Assembly (NCBI GenBank): GCA_002428985.1 | Contig: DIYL01000026.1 | Location: 172,853 to 236,852 of the forward strand | Direction of reading: 5' to 3' | Length of the DNA: 64,000 nucleotides | Source: Anaerolineales bacterium UBA6055 | Lineage (GTDB): Bacteria > Chloroflexota > Anaerolineae > Aggregatilineales > Phototrophicaceae | In this document: in pieces, positions 34,039 to 42,976 of the stretch | How positions within the stretch are numbered: position 1 is the stretch's first letter | Layout: every line of letters starts with the position of its first letter | Notes under the pieces: model-generated | Databases searched by the model: none | What the model was told of the DNA's origin: nothing | What the model saw: only the letters and a program-made list of their open reading frames with translations | Position numbers and translations under genes: made by a program

Positions 34039-35070
34039 TTATAGCCAACCATATTCAGATGGTTTAAAGTTAATCATACTACCGTGATAATAAGGTACAA
34101 TAGCTTGTTCAGGTTCAGCCACTGCACCAAGTTTAGCATGGTCTTCGTCTGTTAGTTCAACATCGATCGCGCCGAGGTTGTCTTCAAGTTGTTCCATTGT
34201 ACGTGGACCAATGATAACACTCGTAACCCCTTGTTTTTGGTTCACCCATGCCAAGGCGACCTGACTCGGTGTCACACCTTTTTCATCAGCAATATTTATT
34301 AGCACATCCAACAAATCATAAGCTAGATCACTAAAATGTTGCCCTGTGCGTTTCTTAAATGGGCCTTGCATATCACTTGCTAAACGTGTGTCACCTGGAA
34401 TGTCTTCACCTCGTTTATATTTCCCTGTCAGGAAACCTCGTGCCAATGGAGACCACGGCAAAATTGCAGTCCCATAAGTCTGTGCCATAGGTATTAACTC
34501 GCGCTCAATACTACGATCTAATAAATGATATGGCGGTTGTTCACTGACAAAGCGGTTAAGTCCTAACTCCTTTGCGACCCAGATTGCTTCCATTACACGC
34601 CACGCTGGAAATGTACTTGTGCCGATATAGCGCACTTTACCTGCTCGAATCAAATCATCTAAAGCACGCAACGTTTCATCAATGGGGACATTGTTGGATG
34701 GACGATGAATTTGGTAGAGGTCAATGTAGTCTGTTTGTAATCGTTTGAGTGACGCATCACATTGCTGAATGATATGACGGCGATTATTCCCTGCCATAAG
34801 AATGTCGTCGTCATCCATACGTCCATGCACTTTTGTCGCCAACACAATTTGCTCACGTTTACCGTTGCGTTGCAAAGCTTTACCAACAACGGTTTCACTT
34901 TCACCCCGTGAATACACATTCGCAGTGTCCAAAAAATTGATGCCACTGTCAATTGATTTATCAATAATGTCCATTGATTCGTCTTCAGGTGTTTTGCCAC
35001 CGAAGTTCATACAACCAAGGCACAATTCACTAACCATTACACCAGTGCGCCCAAGCGAACGATACTGCAT
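34039..35070 (-). CDS. Aldo/keto reductase
   Basis: NADPH-dependent carbonyl reductase of the AKR superfamily; 343 residues in a TIM barrel. The catalytic tetrad is seen as Asp48 (FLDTANVY), Tyr53, Lys80 (LATKVHG) and His122 (DLYQIHR). The NADP-binding end is in GVTSVIIGPRTMEQLEDNLG. It has GGGAGA upstream of the ATG and a predicted promoter at 35105-35133. The RraA-like gene follows in the same direction. Confidence 0.93.
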   Translation of the reverse strand: MQYRSLGRTGVMVSELCLGCMNFGGKTPEDESMDIIDKSIDSGINFLDTANVYSRGESETVVGKALQRNGKREQIVLATKVHGRMDDDDILMAGNNRRHIIQQCDASLKRLQTDYIDLYQIHRPSNNVPIDETLRALDDLIRAGKVRYIGTSTFPAWRVMEAIWVAKELGLNRFVSEQPPYHLLDRSIERELIPMAQTYGTAILPWSPLARGFLTGKYKRGEDIPGDTRLASDMQGPFKKRTGQHFSDLAYDLLDVLINIADEKGVTPSQVALAWVNQKQGVTSVIIGPRTMEQLEDNLGAIDVELTDEDHAKLGAVAEPEQAIVPYYHGSMINFKPSEYGWL

Positions 35071-35104
35071 AGTTATCTCCCTTTATGAATAATTTTTAAC
35101 GTTA

Positions 35105-35133
35105 ATTGTATCGCTTTCACCACACACATCCAA
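35105..35133 (-). promoter_or_regulatory. Predicted promoter of the aldo/keto reductase operon
   Basis: On the minus strand -35 TTGGAT (35133-35128), a 17-bp spacer and -10 TACAAT (35110-35105). Confidence 0.45.
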
Positions 35134-35198
35134 ATATGTATCATCCGTTTTTCTATTCCTTTTGGTAGATGCTCACTCATATAAATAGCAATAAAATA

Positions 35199-35212
35199 GT
35201 TCATATATGAAC
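35199..35212. promoter_or_regulatory. 14-bp palindrome upstream of the UGT-type gene
   Basis: GTTCATATATGAAC is a perfect palindrome 25 bp before the start of the glycosyltransferase gene, in the 167-bp divergent spacer. It resembles a dyad operator of a dimeric winged-helix repressor, by form only. Confidence 0.4.
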
Positions 35213-35237
35213 AAAAGGACTTTCAAGGGGAATACAC

Positions 35238-36470
35238 ATGCATATCAGATTATTAGCACTTGGCACTCGAGGTGATGTGCAGCCTTATTTAGCGTTAGCA
35301 CTTGGTCTAAAAGAAGCCGGATATAACGTATCAATGGCAATAACCAGCGATTTCAAAGCGTTTGTAGAGTCTTATGATATACCTGCCCTAACATCCCAAG
35401 TTAATATTCGAGAGTTTATGACCCAATCAGCAAATACAAACACAAGCCATAAACCTTCACGCATGGATGTATTCCGGCAAGTTTTGCAGGATGCACCGAG
35501 TTTAATCAACGATGCAGACTTCCTCATCTACTCACCAGCAAGTGCGATGGCAGCACCTCATTTAATCGAAAAATACAACATTCCGTCAATGCTCGGATTA
35601 CTACAACCCTACTTACATCCGACTCAAGATTTCCCAGTAATCGGATTGCCCCGCTTACCCTTTGGCGGTCGATACAATCAGTGGACGTATCGTGCATTTC
35701 AGTCATTATTGTGGCTACCGATGAAAAAAACTATCAATGAATGGCGTGTAAACACATTAGGTTTACCACCTACACAATCAAATGTTATGACAGAGCTAGT
35801 AAACAAAAATATCCCAGCATTGTTTGGTTGGAGTCCAACCATTTTACCAAAACCACATGATTGGGAAAGTCATCTTTACCTGACAGGGTATTGGTTTCTC
35901 GATACAGAGGGTAATTACCAACCGTCACAGGCATTATTAGATTTCATTCACGATGGATCGCTACCTGTCTATGTAGGGTTTGGTAGCATGAGCAATAAGA
36001 ATGCCGAAGAAGATGCCGAAATCATCATTGCGGCATTGCGACAAGCTGGTGTTCGAGGTGTGATTGCATCAGGGTGGAAAGGTTTAATCACAGAGGACAT
36101 CGGTGATGATCTCTTGTTAATTAAGGATGTTCCCCATGAGTGGCTATTTCCACAGATGGCTGCAGTGATCCATCATGGTGGTGCGGGCACAACAGCGACC
36201 GATTTGAAATCGGGCATCCCCTCAATTATTGTACCAACCCGTGGCGACCAGCCCTTCTGGGCTCATCGAGTTGAAGCTTTAGGTGTCGGCTTATTTCCGT
36301 GTACACGCAAACAACTCAATCCTGATGCTCTAGCAAATGCAATTAAACAAGCGATCAATGATTCTGAAATGCAAGAACGTGCAAAACAACTTGGTGAACA
36401 AATTAGTCACGAAGACGGGGTCGGAACAGCAATTAAAATCATTGAAAACTATATTGAGTCACTGATTTGA
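35238..36470 (+). CDS. UGT-type (GT1) glycosyltransferase
   Basis: The 410-residue protein is of the GT-B fold, GT1 family, like sterol and macrolide glycosyltransferases. The N-terminal motif is ALGTRGDVQPYLALALGLK, typical of the sterol/rhamnosyl type. The C-terminal donor-binding block is VIHHGGAGTTATDLKSGIP followed by PTRGDQPFWAHRVEALG. It transfers a sugar from a nucleotide donor to an unknown acceptor; the acceptor-binding half is not informative. The 3' end overlaps the convergent ATP-grasp gene by 22 bp. AAGGGGAA precedes the ATG. Confidence 0.88.
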   Translation: MHIRLLALGTRGDVQPYLALALGLKEAGYNVSMAITSDFKAFVESYDIPALTSQVNIREFMTQSANTNTSHKPSRMDVFRQVLQDAPSLINDADFLIYSPASAMAAPHLIEKYNIPSMLGLLQPYLHPTQDFPVIGLPRLPFGGRYNQWTYRAFQSLLWLPMKKTINEWRVNTLGLPPTQSNVMTELVNKNIPALFGWSPTILPKPHDWESHLYLTGYWFLDTEGNYQPSQALLDFIHDGSLPVYVGFGSMSNKNAEEDAEIIIAALRQAGVRGVIASGWKGLITEDIGDDLLLIKDVPHEWLFPQMAAVIHHGGAGTTATDLKSGIPSIIVPTRGDQPFWAHRVEALGVGLFPCTRKQLNPDALANAIKQAINDSEMQERAKQLGEQISHEDGVGTAIKIIENYIESLI

Positions 36471-37234
36471 TAGCCATCCCTCATTAACTCATTCCATCTT
36501 GCTATCAATAAATCCGTATATATTGCTTTATCAAGGTTATATGAACCCAGTGAATATCCATCATTCCATTCTATAAGCGCAGTTTCAACAGATGGTAAAA
36601 CGCCAAAATCAATAGCATAACCAGCAGTTGCTTCACCTGCTTGGGTTAATGCAACTATTGCAGATTTAACAATGAATTTATCCAGAGGAACCAATACATC
36701 GCCAGCATATTGTTTAATTCCAACTATTTTACTGTCGATGACATATACACGATATTCAGTTCGGAATGTTACAACATCCGACAAATAAATAGGTGTTTGA
36801 ATAGATATACCTGATAAATACATAAAATCATCAATCGATGCAAAAACACGTCCGGTAAATCGTTTTTTAGATTTACGAGGTTTTGCAAAAATAGGCACGT
36901 CACCTACATAGATTTTATCTCGGAGTTCACGCAGTGTTGCTTCTTCAAGTGAGCGATAAAGCAAATGACGAAGTGAATGAGGGTAATCATTACTATCTGG
37001 TACAGGTATCCCCATCTGGCGCAGAGCCATGTGAATACTATCTACGTATCCTACGACTAACACATCTCGATTTATTTGTAGCCGTTTGCATTGCATTTGC
37101 TTGTTAGAAAATAATTCAAATGGTATGTCTCGCAATTTAAGTTCATCACGAATATCTTGCATTTCTACATCAAGCCGACCATTATTATTGCGCTCAATGT
37201 AGGCTTTGCTAAATTGTTTTCTCTCAGATGACAA
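36449..37234 (-). CDS. ATP-grasp domain protein (R2K-clade-like)
   Basis: The 261-residue protein matches the small ATP-grasp families grouped as the R2K clade (formerly DUF4343). The cues are VPIFAKPRKSKKRFTGRVFAS, which fits an ATP-binding lysine strand, and the later FRTEYRVYVIDSKIVGIKQY, carrying the R-E-R-V type strand. The C-terminal ALIEWNDGYSLGSYN fits the metal-binding acid and Asn of the grasp fold. Such proteins form amide bonds or modify peptides and proteins; the substrate is unknown. It is convergent with the glycosyltransferase gene, with 22 bp of overlap, and divergent from the sulfatase gene. Confidence 0.7.
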   Translation of the reverse strand: MSSERKQFSKAYIERNNNGRLDVEMQDIRDELKLRDIPFELFSNKQMQCKRLQINRDVLVVGYVDSIHMALRQMGIPVPDSNDYPHSLRHLLYRSLEEATLRELRDKIYVGDVPIFAKPRKSKKRFTGRVFASIDDFMYLSGISIQTPIYLSDVVTFRTEYRVYVIDSKIVGIKQYAGDVLVPLDKFIVKSAIVALTQAGEATAGYAIDFGVLPSVETALIEWNDGYSLGSYNLDKAIYTDLLIARWNELMRDGYQISDSI

Positions 37235-37293
37235 GCGGTTATCTCACATAATAGATATACTCTAGTTCATATTAACACATAGGGAGAAAACCG

Positions 37294-38760
37294 ATGAAAG
37301 CAATCATGGTTATGTTTGACTCACTCAATCGGCATATGCTACCATCATATGGTGGCGATATGATTCACGCGCCAAATTTCACACGACTTGCTGAAAGAAC
37401 AGTCACATTCGATCGAAGTTATGCAGGGAGCATGCCTTGTATGCCTGCTCGTCGAGAGTTACATACAGGACGCTATAATTTTTTGCATCGCAGTTGGGGT
37501 CCACTTGAACCCTTCGATGAATCTATGCCAGAATTGCTCAAAGAACACGGCATCTATACCCATCTATCAACGGATCATCAACATTATTTTGAAGATGGTG
37601 GTGGCACATATCATACGCGCTACACCAGTTGGCAGTTTGCACGTGGTCAAGAAGGCGATCCATTCAAGGGCCATGTTGCCGACCCAGATTTATCCAATAT
37701 ACTCGTCATGCGTAATCCAGTCATGATGCGCCAAGATGAAATTAATCGGACTTACTTCACAGATGAATCCAAGCAACCACAGGCAGTTACATTCGATAAC
37801 GGGTTAGAATTTATACGTACTAATCATGAAGAAGATAACTGGTATTTGCAAATCGAAACGTTTGACCCCCATGAGCCCTTCTTCACACAACAAAAATATA
37901 AAGATCTCTACCCTCACGATTATGACGGCCCGCAATTCGATTGGCCAGATTATAGAAAAGTTATCGAAACACCCGAGCAAGCCCAACATATGCGTTATGA
38001 ATACGCTGCACTAGTGAGCATGTGCGATGCATATCTAGGTAAAGTTCTCGACATTATGGATGAGCTTAATCTTTGGGAAGACACCATGTTAATTGTCAAT
38101 ACAGATCATGGTTTTCTACTTGGAGAGCATGATTGGTGGGCAAAAATTCGTCAGCCATTCTTTGAAGAAATTATCCATACACCTCTGTTTATTTGGGATC
38201 CGCGCAGTAAAAAGCAAAATGAACGCCGTACTAGCCTTGTCCAAACAATCGATCTCCCTGCCACCCTACTCGAGTTTTTTGATGTGCCAAGACCAGATAC
38301 AATGTTTGGGCAACCTCTGCGTGACGTAATCAATAATGACACACCTGTTCATCAAGCGGTTTTGTTTGGTCAACATGGTGCACATATCAATGTGACAGAC
38401 GGTCGCTATGTCTATATGCGTGCGCCTGTCTCCGAAGATAACACACCATTATTTGACTATACAATGATGCCAACCCATATGCACAACCGTTTTGGCGTTG
38501 AAGAGTTACAAGATATACAACTTGCTGAACCGTTTGACTTTACACAAGGATGCCGAGTCATGAAAATCCCAACACGTAAATCGAATTACGGGCATGAATA
38601 TGGAACATTATTGTATGATCTTGAAAATGATCCCAAACAAGCGAAGCCAATTGAAGATAATATAATCGAACAACAGATGATTGAGCATATGGTCAAACTG
38701 ATGCAACAAAATGATGCACCACCAGAGCAGTATGAACGAATCGGTTTATCATTACCATAA
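37294..38760 (+). CDS. Sulfatase family hydrolase (Cys-type)
   Basis: The 488-residue protein belongs to the alkaline phosphatase superfamily sulfatases. The active-site motif is MPCMPARRELHTGR, with Cys49 in a C-x-P-A-R context, the position converted to formylglycine by a maturase. Metal ligands are in VMFDSLNRHM and in NTDHGFLLGEHDWW. A third, typical element is the early MPELLKEHGIYTHLSTDHQH. No signal peptide is visible, so it is probably cytoplasmic, or the substrate is imported. No sulfatase-maturating enzyme is visible in the window. GGGAGAAA precedes the ATG. Confidence 0.9.
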   Translation: MKAIMVMFDSLNRHMLPSYGGDMIHAPNFTRLAERTVTFDRSYAGSMPCMPARRELHTGRYNFLHRSWGPLEPFDESMPELLKEHGIYTHLSTDHQHYFEDGGGTYHTRYTSWQFARGQEGDPFKGHVADPDLSNILVMRNPVMMRQDEINRTYFTDESKQPQAVTFDNGLEFIRTNHEEDNWYLQIETFDPHEPFFTQQKYKDLYPHDYDGPQFDWPDYRKVIETPEQAQHMRYEYAALVSMCDAYLGKVLDIMDELNLWEDTMLIVNTDHGFLLGEHDWWAKIRQPFFEEIIHTPLFIWDPRSKKQNERRTSLVQTIDLPATLLEFFDVPRPDTMFGQPLRDVINNDTPVHQAVLFGQHGAHINVTDGRYVYMRAPVSEDNTPLFDYTMMPTHMHNRFGVEELQDIQLAEPFDFTQGCRVMKIPTRKSNYGHEYGTLLYDLENDPKQAKPIEDNIIEQQMIEHMVKLMQQNDAPPEQYERIGLSLP

Positions 38761-38823
38761 AATACTGCTAAAAATCACAATATCCCGCGCTAACCATCTG
38801 TAGGAAGATTGTTAAAAGTTGCA

Positions 38824-38857
38824 TATAATAAGAGTGTGCCTAATCTAGCACGCTCTT
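38824..38857 (+). promoter_or_regulatory. -10 box and hairpin at the LCP gene start
   Basis: TATAAT (38824-38829) is followed directly by a 10-bp stem (AAGAGTGTGC with GCACGCTCTT, one wobble, 8-nt loop, 38830-38857) that ends exactly at the first possible start codon. It may be a sulfatase terminator without a U-run, or a leader structure of the next gene. Confidence 0.35.
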
Positions 38858-39820
38858 ATGCAAGTATATGAGGTTATCATACACAACTTGTCCAACCCCT
38901 ACGAACAACCTACACAAGCCCCTCAACAACAAAGTCGACAATTGAGACATGTGAATATTAGACAACGCCGAGGATGTTTACGCTGGTTAATGATTGCCGG
39001 AATAGTATCTGCATTTCCAGTACTTTTCTGTGGAGTGATGACACTCGGCTACCTCCTGATTCCACAACCATCAATGAATATATTAGTCATGGGCATGGAC
39101 TCACGCGGAAATGAAGGTGCTGTGGCTCGCACAGATAGCATCATGGTCGTGAATATCAACCCCGATAATGCTCGGATCAGCATATTATCGATTCCACGCG
39201 GTTTATGGGTGGATGTTCCCGGTTATGGTTCGCAAATGATCAATACAGCGAATTTTCTTGGAGAGGCAAACCAAGCAGGAACTGGTATTCCATTACTAAA
39301 ACAAACAATCGAGCAAAATTTCGGCATTCCAATTGACAATTACATCCGTATGGATTTTGCAGGATTTACCGACATGATTGATGCTGTGGGAGGCGTTAAT
39401 ATTGATGTGCCATATGTTATAGAAGATTTTAGCTACCCAACAGAAGACTATGGCACGATTCAAATTCGATTTGAACAAGGTCAGCAGTGGATGGATGGCG
39501 AACATGCATTAATCTATGCTCGTACCCGCCACAGTGATGATGATTATCGCCGTGCTGAACGTCAACAACAGGTACTCTCAGCTTTTGTTGGGCGTGCAGT
39601 CAATCCGGTAACATGGGCAAATCTACTATTCGTTCTCAACCAATCCGTAGAGACTGATTTAAATGTATTTGACCTCATCGCCGTCGCACCAACAGCAGGA
39701 TTCACCGGAGGCAATTTCAATCGCCTTGTAATTGATCGTGAATTTATTCTAGCAGGAACAAACGGGCCTGTTCCAAATTACGTTGCGATTACACCATTTA
39801 TTCAGGAGAATTTTCAGTAG
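38858..39820 (+). CDS. LytR-CpsA-Psr (LCP) family protein
   Basis: LCP proteins transfer lipid-linked glycopolymers to peptidoglycan or other surface acceptors. The 320-residue protein has a short cytoplasmic N-terminus rich in Gln and Arg, one transmembrane helix (about 42-67), and an extracellular LCP domain. Characteristic motifs are LVMGMDSRGNEG (about 76-87), RTDSIMVVNINPDN, SIPRGLWVDVP, IDAVGGVNIDVP and YARTRHSDDDYRRAERQQQ, the last containing the pyrophosphate-binding arginines. The exact start is unclear: the ATG at 38858 directly abuts a hairpin and has no Shine-Dalgarno; TTG 38888 is an alternative. The 3' end overlaps the convergent GT4 gene by 23 bp. Confidence 0.9.
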   Translation: MQVYEVIIHNLSNPYEQPTQAPQQQSRQLRHVNIRQRRGCLRWLMIAGIVSAFPVLFCGVMTLGYLLIPQPSMNILVMGMDSRGNEGAVARTDSIMVVNINPDNARISILSIPRGLWVDVPGYGSQMINTANFLGEANQAGTGIPLLKQTIEQNFGIPIDNYIRMDFAGFTDMIDAVGGVNIDVPYVIEDFSYPTEDYGTIQIRFEQGQQWMDGEHALIYARTRHSDDDYRRAERQQQVLSAFVGRAVNPVTWANLLFVLNQSVETDLNVFDLIAVAPTAGFTGGNFNRLVIDREFILAGTNGPVPNYVAITPFIQENFQ

Positions 39821-41042
39821 AACGAGCGATTAATTTGAGCATCATTTCATAGTCATCTGCATTTTGTTTTGGGTTAAAATGCGTCTCGGCATAACGTTGG
39901 GCATTTTGCGACAGACGATTATAGGTCGTTGTATCGTCCATCAAGTTATCAATCGCATCAATCATTGCATTCGTATCACCGGGTCTGACAGTTATGCCAG
40001 CGTCTGCCTCGGTAATGATATTGTGCATTAATCCGTGAACCGCGACAACCATGGGTGTCCCTGTACCCATCGCCTCAAATAGTTTTGCCTGAAACCGCAT
40101 TTGATCAAGTGGATTATCATGTAATGCCCAATATGTGAGATAAGAAGCAGCCCAGAAAGCGGGCACATCATGATAATCAATCCAATCAATCCATACACAA
40201 TGGCTATATTCAGGTTGTTGCAATGCAGATTGTAGCAGTTCTTTTTGTTGTCCAGCTCCGACAAATACAAACTTGAGGTTATCGTGGTTCGCAAAATGTT
40301 TCGCGACAGTTAGCATCGTTTCTAAATCAATATGTGCACCAAGAATGCCTAGGAAGGTCACAAGACGTTCCGAGCCAAGGTTATATCTCTGGCGAAATTC
40401 AACATCATCAGTATTCACTTTGAATTTATCAAAATCGACAGCATTATAGATGACTTTGCTATGTTCAATTTCCCCGATACGATCTTTAACTTTATCGAGT
40501 AATGGCGGATACAAGGTCACAATTGCATCAGCTTGTCTCTGGGTATGATTCGCCAATAATTTAAAGACACGATAAATCAGGCTAGTCTCAGTAGCTACAC
40601 CAGCAGTCACAAGATATTCGGGCCAAAAATCACTGATGTTTGCTAAATAGGGTGTTCGTTTTATGCGACTAATGAACCATCCAGCTAAAGCGGTAAATAT
40701 GGGCTGATTTTCAATGAGTATCACATCAGGTCGCTTGATGAAGATACCACGTAAGGCAAGCGTCACCATAAAGGATAATTGACTTAATAATCGTCGGGAA
40801 ATTGCTGTATTGGTAAATGTAAGTAACCAAATTTGAATAACACGGATCCCCTCGCGATTTTCAACAACGACAAACTTACCTCGATATTCTGGAGGAATTA
40901 CACCTGTGGGGTAATGTGGCATTGTCGTTAACACAGTGACTTCGTGGCCACGTTGATGTAGTTGCTTTGCAAGCCGAGTTAGACGGTTCGCAGCTGCCCC
41001 ACTATCAGGTTCATAATAATGCGTGATAAACAATATTTTCAT
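39798..41042 (-). CDS. GT4-family glycosyltransferase (WbuB-like)
   Basis: The 414-residue GT-B protein opens with KILFITHYYEPDSGAAANRL and YPTGVIPPEYRGKF, which are typical of WbuB-like surface-polysaccharide glycosyltransferases. The C-terminal donor-binding domain includes VTFLGILGAHIDLETML and FEAMGTGTPMVVA with the usual E-x7-E context. It probably adds a sugar to a lipid-linked or surface glycan. The stop overlaps the LCP gene end. It lies 7 bp after a methyltransferase-like gene on the same strand, so they likely share a transcript. Confidence 0.88.
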   Translation of the reverse strand: MKILFITHYYEPDSGAAANRLTRLAKQLHQRGHEVTVLTTMPHYPTGVIPPEYRGKFVVVENREGIRVIQIWLLTFTNTAISRRLLSQLSFMVTLALRGIFIKRPDVILIENQPIFTALAGWFISRIKRTPYLANISDFWPEYLVTAGVATETSLIYRVFKLLANHTQRQADAIVTLYPPLLDKVKDRIGEIEHSKVIYNAVDFDKFKVNTDDVEFRQRYNLGSERLVTFLGILGAHIDLETMLTVAKHFANHDNLKFVFVGAGQQKELLQSALQQPEYSHCVWIDWIDYHDVPAFWAASYLTYWALHDNPLDQMRFQAKLFEAMGTGTPMVVAVHGLMHNIITEADAGITVRPGDTNAMIDAIDNLMDDTTTYNRLSQNAQRYAETHFNPKQNADDYEMMLKLIARSTENSPE

Positions 41043-41049
41043 CAGCTAG

Positions 41050-41778
41050 TTATTTTGGTTCATAACGATACAAACGTGCCCCTTTTTCAATATCTGCCCA
41101 CGATTTTTCATAGTAGCGCAATAACTTTAGCGGGAACTCTTCTTCCCAACGTAAGCACATTTTTTTGTCTTCATCCCGGTCAGCATCATCAGCTACTATA
41201 AGCGCCTTAGGGTTTAATTTCTTCTCCATCAATGGCATTGCAGGATAACGCGCCATATCACTCGGGTTATCATATTGGGGTGGTCCATCAACCAACATCA
41301 GATCAATATCATCAACATCGGCCAGTTTACTCATGTCATACCATTGCCACGTTTTTCCACCTATTTCAACAGGCACAAGCGGAGCATGAATTACTGTTGC
41401 ATAGGCCGCAAGATCATGTAGACGCAGTTGATGTTGGATATTCTTGGCAAATTCTTCTTGATGTTCAACTGCATAGACGTGTCCACTACCCAAAGATTTA
41501 AGGCTATACGCGGAGATTATTGTTGATACACCGCCACCGGCTTCGAATATAGTCAGTGGTTCGTATTCCTGAATAAGTCCAGACAATACAGCTAATAAGT
41601 CGGGCGATGCAACCCAGCTACGCATATTAAGTAGGGGGGCTTCAAATTCGAACTTCTGATAAAGCGAAAACAACGCTTCTATCTGACGATACAAAACTTT
41701 TTGCTCAAGTTGAATCGCTTCTTGGCGTTTTTCAATAGCATCTAACTTTTCAAGGATGAGTTGTAATGTGTCCGACAT
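41050..41778 (-). CDS. Class I SAM-dependent methyltransferase-like protein
   Basis: The 242-residue protein has a coiled-coil-like N-terminus (DAIEKRQEAIQLEQKVLYRQ) and then a Rossmann-type domain. TIFEAGGGVSTII resembles the SAM-binding glycine-rich loop, VYAVEHQEEFAKNI fits the acidic second strand, and DLMLVDGPP the fourth-strand region. This suits the Methyltransf_24 type. The ATG at 41778 was used, with AGGTG 4 bases upstream; a GTG at 41784 is also possible. Its neighbour is a glycosyltransferase, so the substrate may be a sugar or lipid-linked glycan. Certainty about methyl transfer is moderate. Confidence 0.65.
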   Translation of the reverse strand: MSDTLQLILEKLDAIEKRQEAIQLEQKVLYRQIEALFSLYQKFEFEAPLLNMRSWVASPDLLAVLSGLIQEYEPLTIFEAGGGVSTIISAYSLKSLGSGHVYAVEHQEEFAKNIQHQLRLHDLAAYATVIHAPLVPVEIGGKTWQWYDMSKLADVDDIDLMLVDGPPQYDNPSDMARYPAMPLMEKKLNPKALIVADDADRDEDKKMCLRWEEEFPLKLLRYYEKSWADIEKGARLYRYEPK

Positions 41779-41917
41779 AATCACCTACTTGATGAAAACG
41801 AATAAGAATATAATCGTTAGTCTACGCGAAGTTTGATAATCTGTCGAATGTTCTCACAATTTGATCAGATATAGGTTATGATTAGCCAATACTTGAGATA
41901 AACAGGGAGATTGATTG

Positions 41918-42976
41918 ATGAAAGAATACGGTATCACATCCGATGGTCAAACAGTTCATGAATTTACCTTAACTAACAACAATCAGGTGGAAGTTAAAGT
42001 GATTACATTTGGGGGTATCATAACCTCAATTCGTGTACAAGACCGCAACGGCATAGTGAACAATGTAGCATTGGGATTTAAGAATCTTGAAAAATATGAA
42101 GATGAGCACCCTTTTTTTGGTGCGATCGCTGGACGTTATGCCAATCGTATCGCAGATGGTAAATTTTCATTAGGTGGCGTGGATCATACACTCGCACAAA
42201 ACAACGGAAAAAACTCCTTACATGGCGGTCTAAAAGGTTTTGATAAAGTCATTTGGTCTGGGGAAGCCGTCTCTGATAATGATGATACAGGCGTACAATT
42301 AACCTATCATAGTCAGAATGGAGAAGAAGGTTACCCCGGTGCATTGGATGTTGTCGTCACCTATTGGTTAACACAAGCCAATGAACTCAAGATCACTTAT
42401 GAATTAACGGCTCATGCAAGGACAGTCGCCAACCTGACAAATCACTCGTATTTTAACCTGAAAGGCGAAGGAAACGGCACGATTTACGATCACATTCTAA
42501 CGTTAAATGCCGACCACTACACACCAACTGATGACACACAGATTCCAACAGGCGAAATTGCTCCAGTCACAGGCACACCGTTTGACTTTACGACGCCGAA
42601 AACCATTAGCTCAGGGCTACGAACACCGCACCCTCAAATCATTACAGGGGCAGGGTATGATCATAATTATGTACTCAATCGTGATGGATTATCGGATGAT
42701 GAAATTGGTTTCGTTGCACGCGTTTATGAGCCAACTACAGGGCGGATCATGGAAGTGTGGACTACCGAACCAGGGGTGCAGTTTTACACAGGTAATTTCC
42801 TAGAATCTAACCTAGTTGGTGCAAGTGGACGAGTATATCGGCAAAGTGATGGTCTCGCATTAGAAACACAACATTTTCCCGATTCGCCAAATCAACCCAA
42901 CTTCCCATCAACTGTCCTAGAGCCAAACGAGCCATATCATTCGACAACAATCTACAAATTTAGCACAGACAGCTAA
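41918..42976 (+). CDS. galM: Aldose 1-epimerase (mutarotase)
   Basis: Interconverts alpha and beta anomers of hexoses. The 352-residue protein has the galactose mutarotase fold: IITSIRVQDRNG, FFGAIAGRYANRI, NNGKNSLHGGLKGF, the NLTNHSYFNL block with the catalytic histidine, and the late QFYTGNF with the glutamate region that follows. The ATG at 41918 is used with GGGAGA upstream; a TTG three bases earlier is possible. It ends tail to tail with the SDR gene, sharing CTAA. Confidence 0.93.
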   Translation: MKEYGITSDGQTVHEFTLTNNNQVEVKVITFGGIITSIRVQDRNGIVNNVALGFKNLEKYEDEHPFFGAIAGRYANRIADGKFSLGGVDHTLAQNNGKNSLHGGLKGFDKVIWSGEAVSDNDDTGVQLTYHSQNGEEGYPGALDVVVTYWLTQANELKITYELTAHARTVANLTNHSYFNLKGEGNGTIYDHILTLNADHYTPTDDTQIPTGEIAPVTGTPFDFTTPKTISSGLRTPHPQIITGAGYDHNYVLNRDGLSDDEIGFVARVYEPTTGRIMEVWTTEPGVQFYTGNFLESNLVGASGRVYRQSDGLALETQHFPDSPNQPNFPSTVLEPNEPYHSTTIYKFSTDS

